A stretch of 16,994 bases of DNA from Desulfuromonadaceae bacterium GWC2_58_13 (lineage in GTDB: Bacteria; Desulfobacterota; Desulfuromonadia; Desulfuromonadales; Trichloromonadaceae). Within the stretch, counting starts at the first letter, position 1. The number at the start of each line of letters is the position of its first letter. The position numbers were made by a program, and so were the translations under genes. Shown here piece after piece: positions 1 through 8,287 of this stretch. The stretch spans positions 1,384 through 18,377 of the forward strand of contig MHXM01000148.1 in the NCBI GenBank assembly GCA_001825565.1, in the 5' to 3' direction. A model generated the notes under the pieces. The model searched no databases. It saw nothing but the letters and a program-made list of their open reading frames with translations, and was not told where the DNA came from.

Positions 1-1983
1 ATGACTGGTTTCGATGATCCCGAAGAGCTTTCCGCCCGAAACCGTCTGATCCGACTGAATACCGAGCTGAAGGAAACCAGCGCCCGGGTGCTGAAGGTTG
101 CCGAGGCGCGCCCCGATGGGCCGCCCTCCGCGCTTTCCCGGGATGAACCGACGCAATCCCTGCTGTTGCAGCTGCTGGCCCAATTGCAGCAGATGCGCGA
201 CGAAGGCGTGCGGATAAGCGAGGCGACCGAGCGACAAATTACCGAGAGTTTGCAAAGGTATGCTCTCGTCACGGTGCTCTCGGTGGGTTTTTTGGCTCTG
301 CTCATGGCGCTGCTTTCGATCCTTGCCGACCGCCGGCTCGCCCCGGGCCTGCGCAGCCTGCAAAACGGGATCGACAAGATCCAGAACGGCAGCGTCGACT
401 TTCGTCTGCGGCACGAGAGCAATGACGAGCTCGGCGATCTGGCCCGGGCCTTCGACAGGATGCTGGACATCCGCAGCGCCGCGCTCCAGGCCCTGGAGGC
501 CAGCGAACATAAATACCGGAACCTGGTCGAAAACCTGCCCAGTAAAATATTTGTCAAAGATTCCGAGCTGCGTTATCTGTCCTGCAACCGGGCTTATGCG
601 CAAGATCTCGGCATCGATGAAGAGAAAATCGTCGGCAAAACCGATTTTGATTTCTATCCGGAAGAACTCGCCGATAAATACCGGGCCGATGACCATCGGG
701 TGCTGGTGAAGGGTCAACCCATCGACATTGAGGAGAAATACCTGGTCGCCGGCCAGGAGACCTGGGTGCAGACGAAAAAAGTACCGCTTTGCGACTCGAA
801 TGGACGTTGCACCGGCCTGCTCGGCATCTTCTGGGATATCTCGGAGCGCAAACAAGCGGAAGACCAGATCCGACGGTTGAACCAGGAGCTTGAAGATCGG
901 GTTGAACAGCGGTACCGCAATTACTTTGAGCTCGGCCAGATCGGCATGGCCATGACCTCGCCGGAAAAAGGCTGGGTCGAAGTCAATGACCGGTTGTGCG
1001 ATCTTCTTGGTTATTCCCGAGAAGAACTCATGACCATGACCTGGGTGCAACTGACCCACCCCGAGGACATGGAGAAGGATGTCGCCTGCTTCAATCGCCT
1101 CTTGGCCGGGGAAAAAGACGAATACACCCTGGAAAAGCGGTTCATCCAGAAAGACGGCAAGGTCGTTCACGCCTTCATCTCGGTGAGCTGCGTCCGGTTG
1201 CCCAGCGGAGAACCGGACTATTTCGTCGCGCTGGTGCAGGACATCAGTCAACGGAAACGGGCCGAGGAACGGCTGGAAAAAACCATCGCCGACCTGAAAC
1301 GATCGAACCAGGACCTCGAACAGTTCGCCTATGTGGCTTCCCACGACTTGCAGGAGCCGCTGCGGATGGTCGCCAGCTATGTTCAACTGCTCGCCCGCCG
1401 CTACCGTGGCCAGCTCGACGCCGACGCCGACGATTTCATCAATTATGCGGTGACCGGCGCGAATCGCATGCAGATGATGATCAACGACCTGCTGGCCTTC
1501 AGTCGCGCCGGACGCAGCAAAGAGTCGATGGGTCCGGTGTCCTGCGAGGAGGTCCTGGCAACGACCCTTGCCAATCTGCAAAAAATCATCCGCGAAAGCG
1601 AGGCCACCATTACCCATGATCCCTTGCCCGGGGTCATGGGCAGGTTTCCGCAACTGACCCTGGTGTTTCAGAATCTGATCGCCAATGCCCTCAAATTTCA
1701 TGGCCAGGAGCCGCCGAAAATCCATATCGGCGCCCAAAGAGAGGGTCGCCAGTGGGTATTTTCGGTAAAGGACAACGGCATCGGCATCGATCCGCAGTAT
1801 TTCAACCGGTTGTTTATCATCTTCCAGCGTCTGCACGGAAGGGAAGAATACCCCGGTTCAGGGATCGGCCTGGCGCTTGCCAAAAAAATCATCGAATATC
1901 ACGGCGGTCGGATCTGGGTCGAGTCTCAGCCGGAAGCGGGCAGCACCTTCTTTTTCACTCTGACTGGAGCGGAGATGCCATGA
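1..1983 (+). CDS. Membrane sensor histidine kinase (HAMP-PAS-PAS-HisKA-HATPase), 5' end probably outside the window
   Basis: This is an inner-membrane histidine kinase that should autophosphorylate and pass phosphate to receivers encoded downstream. Residue numbers count from base 1. A hydrophobic segment lies at about 88-109, followed by HAMP (about 108-160), PAS1 (about 168-286), PAS2 (about 303-421), a short coiled coil, and the HisKA H-box ASHDLQEPLRMV with phosphoacceptor H448. The ATPase domain has N-box N562, G1 box DNGIGID (591-597), F-box FIIFQR and G2 box GSGIGLAL (from 619). Only one membrane segment precedes HAMP, and about 85 helical, sensor-like residues come before it. A first membrane segment and the real start are therefore probably upstream, and the ATG at base 1 may be internal. 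The kinase core closely resembles that of the next kinase, suggesting duplication. The ligand is unknown. Confidence 0.9.
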   Translation: MTGFDDPEELSARNRLIRLNTELKETSARVLKVAEARPDGPPSALSRDEPTQSLLLQLLAQLQQMRDEGVRISEATERQITESLQRYALVTVLSVGFLALLMALLSILADRRLAPGLRSLQNGIDKIQNGSVDFRLRHESNDELGDLARAFDRMLDIRSAALQALEASEHKYRNLVENLPSKIFVKDSELRYLSCNRAYAQDLGIDEEKIVGKTDFDFYPEELADKYRADDHRVLVKGQPIDIEEKYLVAGQETWVQTKKVPLCDSNGRCTGLLGIFWDISERKQAEDQIRRLNQELEDRVEQRYRNYFELGQIGMAMTSPEKGWVEVNDRLCDLLGYSREELMTMTWVQLTHPEDMEKDVACFNRLLAGEKDEYTLEKRFIQKDGKVVHAFISVSCVRLPSGEPDYFVALVQDISQRKRAEERLEKTIADLKRSNQDLEQFAYVASHDLQEPLRMVASYVQLLARRYRGQLDADADDFINYAVTGANRMQMMINDLLAFSRAGRSKESMGPVSCEEVLATTLANLQKIIRESEATITHDPLPGVMGRFPQLTLVFQNLIANALKFHGQEPPKIHIGAQREGRQWVFSVKDNGIGIDPQYFNRLFIIFQRLHGREEYPGSGIGLALAKKIIEYHGGRIWVESQPEAGSTFFFTLTGAEMP

Positions 1984-2069
1984 AATCGACCGCGGGCCAC
2001 GGGTGGCGACGGTGGAAAACCATGGAAACCTTCAAACTGAAACATTCAGCGGCACAGGACGGCTTTTGA
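1980..2069 (+). CDS. Possible 29-codon bridging ORF between two kinase genes
   Basis: This short ORF starts at an ATG that overlaps the stop of the upstream kinase (ATGA, 1980-1983). A GGAG motif at 1971-1974 lies 5 bases before the start. Its own TGA (2067-2069) overlaps the TTG proposed as the start of the next kinase (TTGA, 2066-2069). The peptide begins MKSTAGHGWRRW and is basic, and I recognise no family. The two stop/start overlaps and the ribosome-binding site are seen directly. A role in carrying ribosomes from one kinase cistron to the next is inference, and it may simply be chance. Confidence 0.35.
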   Translation: MKSTAGHGWRRWKTMETFKLKHSAAQDGF

Positions 2070-3655
2070 AAAAGATTTCTGCCGACCCCCGCGAAAAAAC
2101 CCAGCGACCATCGCTTCAGGCACTCGTGATCGCCCACGAACAATGGCTTATGGAGCGCGCTCTTTTTTATGCCCAGAGGCAGAACTACACCCTTTACACA
2201 TCGACCCTGCTGGAGGCATGGCGGGCCTCGATCGTCGGCCTCTCCGACGCTCTGGTGCAGGCCCTGGCGACCAGCACCGCCCCTCTGGAGCTGCATCCGG
2301 ACGAGGACCTTCTCCACGACCCGGTCACGGCTTACGGGATTCTGCAGGCCAAAAACCACCGCACCCGTGGGATAACCATCGGAATGTTTCTCGGCCTGAT
2401 GAAATATTATCGGCAGAGCTATCAGGATCTGGTTGCCGAAAAGGTGAAACGGGTTGAAACCCGGAAAACGTATCGTCTCTTTATCGACCGTTTCTTTGAC
2501 CGCATCGAACTCGGTTTCTGCGGTGAATGGGCGAGTCATAACGAGGTGGAAAAAGTCGAGGAACTGCAATCGACCAATCGCAGGATGACCAATGAGAAAA
2601 ATCTCTACCTGACGATCTTCGAAAGCCTGTTTTCTCCGGTGCTGCTTCTCAATGCCACCGGACACGTCATCAACCTGAATCACCGCGCCAAACAACTCTT
2701 TTCCTCGGTCAGTATTCCCGGAAGCGGCTATTATTCACCGGTGGAAGCCGTAAAACTTTCATGGATGGACGAGCTGCTCACGGCAGCAAGCGCCGGAGAC
2801 GACCCGAGGCCAGAACTGGAGCTTCCGACCAGTGCCGGCTGCCACCGTTTCGAGGTGGAAATGAAAAAAATGCTCGATGTCAGCGGCAAGTTCACCGGCA
2901 CGGTGGTCATCCTGCGCGATGTCACCGACTTGCGAAAAGCGGAACAGCAGCAGAAATTGCTGTTTGACGAACTGCAACGCTCCAATGGCGAGCTGGAGAG
3001 CTTTGCCCATATCGCTTCCCACGACCTCCAGGAACCCCTGCGCATGGTCACCAGTTATCTGCAATTGCTGGAACGTCGCTATTACGAGGTTTTTGACGAA
3101 TCGGGAAAAGAATTTATGGAATTTGCCCTCGACGGGGCCCAGCGGATGAGAACGCTTATCGACGATCTGCTCAATTATTCGAAAATCGGGCGCAAGGGTC
3201 AGGACAGGGTTGACGTCGATCTACAGGAAGTCATGGCCCAGGTCTTGCGCTCCCTGCAGCCGGCCATTGCGGAAAGTAGTGCTCAATTAAACATCGCTCC
3301 CTTGCCGGCATTGAAAGCGGATCGGGTGCAAATGCTGCAACTCTTTCAAAACCTGTTGAGCAATGCGATCAAGTTTCACGGGGAAGGTTCTCCGCGGATC
3401 ACCGTCGGGGTCGAAAATCAACCAACCTGCTGGGCTTTTTTCGTACAGGATAACGGCATCGGCATCGACCCCCGGCACTTCGAACGAATTTTTCAAATTT
3501 TTCAACGGGTGCACGGGAAGAGGGATTTTCCCGGCACCGGCATCGGGCTGGCTCTATGCCGAAAAATTGTTGAAAACCATGGCGGCGAAATCCGGGTCGC
3601 ATCGACTCCAGGCGTTGGAACCACATTCCATTTCACGCTGAGAAAGGACCTTTGA
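2066..3655 (+). CDS. Soluble histidine kinase with unfamiliar helical N-terminal domain and PAS-like domain
   Basis: This is a predicted cytoplasmic histidine kinase of 529 residues with no membrane segment. Residues about 14-155 form an all-helical region rich in aromatic and basic residues that I do not recognise with confidence; it loosely recalls RsbR-type N-terminal domains. A degenerate PAS-like domain follows at about 175-291. The kinase core has H-box ASHDLQEPLRMV with H319, N-box N433, G1 box DNGIGID from 462 and G2 box GTGIGLAL from 490. The frame is open back to a GTG at 2003, which has no ribosome-binding site. I prefer the TTG at 2066 because AGGA at 2056-2059 lies 7 bases upstream and the small upstream ORF stops over it. 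The receiver gene begins 3 bases after the stop, so the two are probably a pair. Confidence 0.9.
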   Translation: MKKISADPREKTQRPSLQALVIAHEQWLMERALFYAQRQNYTLYTSTLLEAWRASIVGLSDALVQALATSTAPLELHPDEDLLHDPVTAYGILQAKNHRTRGITIGMFLGLMKYYRQSYQDLVAEKVKRVETRKTYRLFIDRFFDRIELGFCGEWASHNEVEKVEELQSTNRRMTNEKNLYLTIFESLFSPVLLLNATGHVINLNHRAKQLFSSVSIPGSGYYSPVEAVKLSWMDELLTAASAGDDPRPELELPTSAGCHRFEVEMKKMLDVSGKFTGTVVILRDVTDLRKAEQQQKLLFDELQRSNGELESFAHIASHDLQEPLRMVTSYLQLLERRYYEVFDESGKEFMEFALDGAQRMRTLIDDLLNYSKIGRKGQDRVDVDLQEVMAQVLRSLQPAIAESSAQLNIAPLPALKADRVQMLQLFQNLLSNAIKFHGEGSPRITVGVENQPTCWAFFVQDNGIGIDPRHFERIFQIFQRVHGKRDFPGTGIGLALCRKIVENHGGEIRVASTPGVGTTFHFTLRKDL

Positions 3656-3658
3656 CCC

Positions 3659-4099
3659 ATGTTGAAAGAAATACGGCCGATTGAAATTCTGCTGGTGGAA
3701 GATAATCCCGCCGATGTGCGCCTGACCATCGAAGCCCTCAAGGAAGGAAAAGTCATTAACAACCTGCATGTGGCCAAAGACGGCGTGGTGGCTCTCGACA
3801 TCCTGTACCGGCGTCCGCCTTATGAAAACAGCGTTCGACCGGACCTGATTCTTCTCGACCTGAACCTTCCCAGAAAAGATGGCCGCGAAGTGCTGGCCGT
3901 GATCAAATCGGAGGAAACGCTAAAGCGGATTCCCGTGGTTGTTCTCACGACTTCGAAGGCCGAAGAGGATGTCCTGCGCAGTTATGGCTTGCATGCGAAC
4001 TGCTATATTTCAAAACCGGTGGACCTCGACCAATTTATTAAAGTCATCAGGATGATTGAGGATTTCTGGCTGTCCATCGTTACCCTGCCTAGAGAATGA
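3659..4099 (+). CDS. Stand-alone response regulator receiver, CheY/Rcp1-like
   Basis: This is a single receiver domain of 146 residues with no output domain. Acidic pocket residues E14 and D15 (VEDNPADV), phosphoacceptor D67 (LLDLNLP), T97/T98 and K119 (SKPVD) are all present, so it should be phosphorylatable. The insertion between beta strands and the VVLTTSKAEEDV segment are typical of Rcp1-like receivers, which commonly pair with phytochrome-type and other multi-sensor kinases. AGAAAGGA at 3641-3648 precedes the ATG. It sits 3 bases after the soluble kinase gene and is probably its cognate receiver. With no output domain it could act as a phosphate shuttle in a relay or bind a protein target. 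The family call is strong; the partner is inferred. Confidence 0.93.
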   Translation: MLKEIRPIEILLVEDNPADVRLTIEALKEGKVINNLHVAKDGVVALDILYRRPPYENSVRPDLILLDLNLPRKDGREVLAVIKSEETLKRIPVVVLTTSKAEEDVLRSYGLHANCYISKPVDLDQFIKVIRMIEDFWLSIVTLPRE

Positions 4100-4219
4100 A
4101 CAGAATGACCGCAGAAAAAATTACAAGATTAATCCAGCGGGGTCTTTTCCCGCAAAATTTAATACAATAGTTTGCCGTAGTCCATGGATGTTGCCGTTTG
4201 CCTCGGAACCGGAGGGAAC
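4100..4219 (+). other. Intergenic gap inside the signalling cassette
   Basis: This 120-base gap is the longest inside the + strand signalling cassette. It holds a short inverted repeat, GCGGG at 4137-4141 and CCCGC at 4149-4153, followed by A-rich rather than T-rich sequence, so it is a poor terminator. TACAAT at 4163-4168 could be a -10 element but has no convincing -35. An internal promoter for the REC-kinase gene is possible but not shown. Confidence 0.3.
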
Positions 4220-5467
4220 ATGTTTTCACACATACGCGTATTACTCATCGAAGACAATCCGGGCGATGCCCGCCTGGTCAAGGAAATGCTTTCTGAAACC
4301 GAGCGCATTCACCTGACGAAGTGGATAAATACCCTGGAAGAGGGCCTCCGGTTTTTGCTGGAGCAGTCGGTGGATGCCGTAATCCTCGACCTGGGCCTGC
4401 CCGATCAATCGGGACTCGGCGTGATTCGACAAATAACCGAAAAAGTCCCGCAACTCCCGGTCGTGGTCCTGACCGGCAACAGAGATCATGAGCTGGCTTT
4501 ACAGGCCCTCAATGAAGGCGCCCAGGATTTTCTCTTCAAGGATAGCCTGACCGCCCCCTTCCTCGAACGCTCCATTCGTCACGCCATCGAAAGACAGCAC
4601 CTGGTCACCAAGCTCAAAGCCACCACCCATGAACTTGACCAAGCCAACCGTTCCATAAAAGCTACTCAATCCCAGATGTTGCAGCAAGAGAAAATGGCTT
4701 CGATCGGGCAACTGGCGGCCGGGGTCGCCCACGAAATCAACAACCCCGTCGGTTTTATTAAAAGCAATCTCGGGTCCTTGTCCAAATATCAGCAGCGATT
4801 GGCGGAATTCATCGCGGTCCAGGATCTGGCGCTGACCGAAAATAATCCCGACAAAGCCGGGGAGTCACGCCGCAAACTCAAAATCGATCTCCTTCTTGAA
4901 GATATCCCCGATTTGATCCAAGAGTCTCTGCAGGGCATGGAGCGTATCCAGACGATCGTTCAGGACTTGAAAAGTTTTTCTCGGGCCGACAACAAAGAGC
5001 CCGTTCCCGCCGACCTCAATACCTGCCTGACAAATACCATTCAAATCGCCTGGAACGAGATTAAATATCGATCAACCCTGCTCCGCGAGTTCGGCGACCT
5101 GCCGCAGGTTTACTGTTTTCCAAACCAGTTGAACCAGGTATTTCTCAATCTGCTGGTCAATGCGGCCCAGGCCATTGAAGAACAGGGGGAAATCACCGTT
5201 CGTACCTGGCATGCCGGCGATGATGTGTTCATTTCAGTCAGCGATACGGGAACGGGCATCCCGCCGGAAAATCTCGAAAAAATTTTCGATCCGTTTTTCA
5301 CCACCAAACCCGCCGGCAAGGGGACTGGCCTGGGGCTCAGCATCTCCTACGATATTATCCGGAAACACGGCGGCGAACTCCGGGTGGACAGTACCCCGGG
5401 CCGGGGAACCACGTTCACCATTCAGTTGCCGGTGAATTCAACGTTGACCGAGCGAAAGGAGAGTTGA
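4220..5467 (+). CDS. Hybrid response regulator-histidine kinase (REC-HisKA-HATPase)
   Basis: This is a soluble 415-residue protein with an N-terminal receiver and a C-terminal kinase. The receiver (about 5-122) has E11/D12, phosphoacceptor D57 (VILDLGLP), T85 and K107. A coiled coil (about 125-160) leads to the H-box QLAAGVAHEINNP with H171. The ATPase domain has N314 in NLLVNAAQAI, G1 box DTGTGI from 342 and G2 box GKGTGLGL from 367. This kinase class differs from the two upstream, whose H-box is ASHDLQEP. The frame is open to an ATG at 4184, but GGAGG at 4211-4215 just before the ATG at 4220 supports the later start. The receiver probably controls the attached kinase, linking phosphate from the upstream kinases to the next gene, which begins 3 bases after the stop. 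Confidence 0.92.
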   Translation: MFSHIRVLLIEDNPGDARLVKEMLSETERIHLTKWINTLEEGLRFLLEQSVDAVILDLGLPDQSGLGVIRQITEKVPQLPVVVLTGNRDHELALQALNEGAQDFLFKDSLTAPFLERSIRHAIERQHLVTKLKATTHELDQANRSIKATQSQMLQQEKMASIGQLAAGVAHEINNPVGFIKSNLGSLSKYQQRLAEFIAVQDLALTENNPDKAGESRRKLKIDLLLEDIPDLIQESLQGMERIQTIVQDLKSFSRADNKEPVPADLNTCLTNTIQIAWNEIKYRSTLLREFGDLPQVYCFPNQLNQVFLNLLVNAAQAIEEQGEITVRTWHAGDDVFISVSDTGTGIPPENLEKIFDPFFTTKPAGKGTGLGLSISYDIIRKHGGELRVDSTPGRGTTFTIQLPVNSTLTERKES

Positions 5468-5470
5468 GCA

Positions 5471-7522
5471 TTGGTGGGGGAAATACTAAAACCGATGAAA
5501 GGCATGTCAGGCGGCAACGTCAACATCCTGATGATCGAGGATAACCCGGGTGATATCCGGCTCATGGACGAGGCTCTCAAGGAAGCCCTGAGCGGATCGT
5601 TTACCCTGGTCAGCGCCGCAACCCTTCGGGAGGGCATGGCCCGGATCGGGGCGGCGACGCCCGATATCGTCTTTCTCGATCTCGGATTGCCGGACAGCCA
5701 GGGCATCGCGACGGCGGAAAAGGTCTGCGCCACCTTCCCCCGGGTTCCTCTCGTGGTGCTTACCGGCAACCATGACGACGATCTGGCAGTGCAGGCTTTG
5801 CGGTGCGGCGCTCAGGATTACCTGGTCAAGGGGCAACTTGATCCGATCTTGATTCAGCGTACGATTCGCCACTGTATCGAGCGAAAAAGGGTTGAAAACG
5901 AACTCGAAAAAAAGGTGGAGATGCTTTCCGCTTTATATTCCAGCCTCCACCGGGTGCAGGAAAATCTCGACCTGAAGACCTGCGGCATGGCTCTGGCGAA
6001 GACCGCCGTGGATATTCTGGGAGCGGAAATCGCCTGGATTGCTCGAATCCTTCCCGACCAGCGGATGGAAACCCTGGCCTCCCACCCCATCTCCATCGAG
6101 TGCGAACACAGCGGCCAACACCCCTGGGATGCCCCGATTCACCCATTCTGTCCCCTCTTCCTTTCGGTTGCCGATCATCGGCCGCTGATTATCACCGACG
6201 TTCGGGCCGACCGGAATCTCGCCTGCGGTTGCCAACACTTGCGGACGGGACAAATCGTTTCGGTGGGAGCGTTTCCGCTGATCAGCCGGGAAAGGGTTTT
6301 TGGCGTATTGGCGCTGTACAGCGGGCAAACCAATTTTTTCACCCCGGAGATCGCCGAGTTTTTTCAAACCTATGCCAATATGGCCGCCACGCTGCTCGAT
6401 AATTTCAGCCTTTTTACCAACACGGAAAAACATCTGCAGCAGCTATCGGCCCTGCGCAGCATCGACCAGGCGATTGCCGGGACGCAAGACCTCAAGGTGG
6501 TTCTCGACCTGGTCCTGGCCAACACGCTGGCCCAGCTGCGCGTGGATGCGGCCAGCATCCTGCTCATGTCCCCTGAGCACCATATGCTTTCTTTTGCTTC
6601 GGGAATCGGATTTCGCACCACCGGGCTTCGTCACTCGCGGCTTCCCGTGGGCGAAGGATTGGCCGGACGGGCCGCTAAATCCGGCAAGCTGGTGCACGTC
6701 CCCAATCTTAAAGAAACGGCCACCTCGCTCCGCGCCGCGTCTCCGCACTTTCAACAAGAGGAGTTCATCTGTTACTGGGGGATTCCGCTGATCGCCAAGG
6801 GTCGGGTGCAGGGGGTGCTGGAACTGTTCCATCGTTTGCCGCTGGCTCCGGACCGGGAGTGGTATGATTTTCTCGAAGCCCTGGCCGGCCAGGTGGCCAT
6901 TGCGATCGACAATGCGACGCTGTTTACCGATCTCCAAAAAGCCAACGTCGACCTGCTTCAGTCCTACGAGGCGACCCTGGAAGGCTGGGCCAGGGCCCTG
7001 GATTACCGGGACAGCGAAACCGAAGGGCATTCAAGGCGGGTCACCGAAACAGCGCTGCGGATTGCCTACGATCTGGGCGTTCCCGAAAATTCGCTGGTCC
7101 ATATCCGTCGGGGCGCGTTGCTGCACGATATCGGAAAACTCGGGGTACCCGACAGCATTCTGCTCAAACCGGGGCCGCTGGATGAAGACGAGTGGGCCAT
7201 CATGAAAAAGCATCCGACCTTTGCGTACGAGATCCTTTCTCCCATCGAGTTTCTGCGCCCGGCGTTGCTGATCCCTTATTGCCACCATGAGAAATGGGAC
7301 GGAACCGGTTATCCGCGTGGGTTGAGCGGTACCCAGATTCCGTTGAGCGCGCGGATTTTCGCGGTGGTCGATGTCTGGGATGCGCTCAGTTCGGATCGCC
7401 CCTACCGCAAGGCCTGGACGAGGGAAAAAACCATGGCCTACTTGTCCTCAGAATCCGGCAAACATTTTGACCCGGCGGTGGTGGATGCATTTATCCGTTA
7501 TTTGGAAGTTCCGAATCCGTAG
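5471..7522 (+). CDS. REC-GAF-GAF-HD-GYP response regulator, predicted c-di-GMP phosphodiesterase
   Basis: This is a soluble 683-residue response regulator whose output should hydrolyse cyclic di-GMP. The receiver (about 17-138) has E23/D24, phosphoacceptor D70 (VFLDLGLP) and K120. Two GAF domains follow at about 155-312 and 322-484. The HD-GYP domain (about 500-680) keeps H520, the HD pair H552/D553 (LLHDIGKLGVPD), H581, H605/H606, D610 and the GYP signature GTGYP (611-615), then D634, so metal binding looks intact. GAF1 holds an unusual set of Cys and His residues (C211, H213, H217, C227, C252, C254, H256). The TTG start at 5471 has AAGGAGAG at 5456-5463; later ATGs at 5495 and 5504 are alternatives. 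The receiver resembles that of the preceding gene (IEDNPGD). It is the likely effector end of the cassette. Confidence 0.93.
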   Translation: MVGEILKPMKGMSGGNVNILMIEDNPGDIRLMDEALKEALSGSFTLVSAATLREGMARIGAATPDIVFLDLGLPDSQGIATAEKVCATFPRVPLVVLTGNHDDDLAVQALRCGAQDYLVKGQLDPILIQRTIRHCIERKRVENELEKKVEMLSALYSSLHRVQENLDLKTCGMALAKTAVDILGAEIAWIARILPDQRMETLASHPISIECEHSGQHPWDAPIHPFCPLFLSVADHRPLIITDVRADRNLACGCQHLRTGQIVSVGAFPLISRERVFGVLALYSGQTNFFTPEIAEFFQTYANMAATLLDNFSLFTNTEKHLQQLSALRSIDQAIAGTQDLKVVLDLVLANTLAQLRVDAASILLMSPEHHMLSFASGIGFRTTGLRHSRLPVGEGLAGRAAKSGKLVHVPNLKETATSLRAASPHFQQEEFICYWGIPLIAKGRVQGVLELFHRLPLAPDREWYDFLEALAGQVAIAIDNATLFTDLQKANVDLLQSYEATLEGWARALDYRDSETEGHSRRVTETALRIAYDLGVPENSLVHIRRGALLHDIGKLGVPDSILLKPGPLDEDEWAIMKKHPTFAYEILSPIEFLRPALLIPYCHHEKWDGTGYPRGLSGTQIPLSARIFAVVDVWDALSSDRPYRKAWTREKTMAYLSSESGKHFDPAVVDAFIRYLEVPNP

Positions 7523-7566
7523 GTTTGCACATGGTGGACCTCCCGACCGGGCACTGAAAGACCGAG

Positions 7567-8274
7567 ATGAACCTGATACTCCTTTTTAACGAGGATTTTA
7601 CCGACGATGGCCGGGTGCGGCTGGCGGGGCGGCGGCTGCGTCATGTGCTGGACGTGCATCGGGCCGAAGTCGGGCAGGAGTTGTGCGTGGGGTTGGCCGG
7701 AGGGATGATCGGCCGTGGCCGGGTGCGGAGGCTGGACAACGAGACGCTGGAAATGACGGTGGCCTTCGACCGGCAACCGCCGAGGCCGTTGCCGGTGACA
7801 TTGCTGCTGGCGTTGCCGCGTCCGAAGGTATTGAAACGGGTGCTGTTGGCGGCGACTTCGATGGGGGTCAAGCGGATCGTGCTGATGAACTGCTTTCGGG
7901 TCGAAAAGAGTTTCTGGAAGAGTCCGGCGCTGGCCGGCGACAGGCTACGGGAGCCACTGGTGCTGGGGCTGGAGCAGGCCCGCGACACGATGCTGCCCGA
8001 GGTTCTGCTGCGGCCGAGGTTCAAACCCTTTGTCGAGGACGAACTTCCCGCGCTCTGTGCCGACACGACCTGCCTGGCGGCCCACCCGGTCGCGGCGGCC
8101 CCCTGCCCTCGCGACCTGTCCGGCCCGGTCACCCTGGCCATCGGCCCCGAAGGGGGCTTCATCCCCTACGAAATCGACAAGCTGGCGGAGCGCGGCTTTA
8201 CTCCCATCTTTCTCGGCGAACGCATCCTGCGGGTTGAAACCGCCGTTCCCGCAGTGCTTTCCAAACTGTTTTGA
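7567..8274 (+). CDS. rsmE: 16S rRNA m3U1498 methyltransferase RsmE
   Basis: RsmE is an SPOUT-family enzyme that uses S-adenosylmethionine to methylate N3 of U1498 in 16S rRNA. The 235-residue product has the expected layout: a PUA-like N-terminus (about 1-70) with the RLRHVLDVHRAEVGQ segment, then the trefoil-knot domain. Family motifs are visible: KVLKRVLLAATSMGV (88-101), EQARD (136-140), GPEGGF (193-198) and LGERILRVETA (216-226). Length is normal. It starts 44 bases after the HD-GYP gene behind a weak GAAAG site (7556-7560), so it may be the last gene of the cassette transcript, though its role is housekeeping. Only 13 bases separate its stop from the convergent hemerythrin gene, and no clear terminator is visible there. 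Confidence 0.95.
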   Translation: MNLILLFNEDFTDDGRVRLAGRRLRHVLDVHRAEVGQELCVGLAGGMIGRGRVRRLDNETLEMTVAFDRQPPRPLPVTLLLALPRPKVLKRVLLAATSMGVKRIVLMNCFRVEKSFWKSPALAGDRLREPLVLGLEQARDTMLPEVLLRPRFKPFVEDELPALCADTTCLAAHPVAAAPCPRDLSGPVTLAIGPEGGFIPYEIDKLAERGFTPIFLGERILRVETAVPAVLSKLF

Positions 8275-8287
8275 GCCACTCGCCGGG

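Noticed and set aside
4137..4153. GCGGG/CCCGC hairpin as a terminator inside the signalling cassette
   Set aside because: The stem is only five bases and is followed by AAAATTT rather than a T-run.
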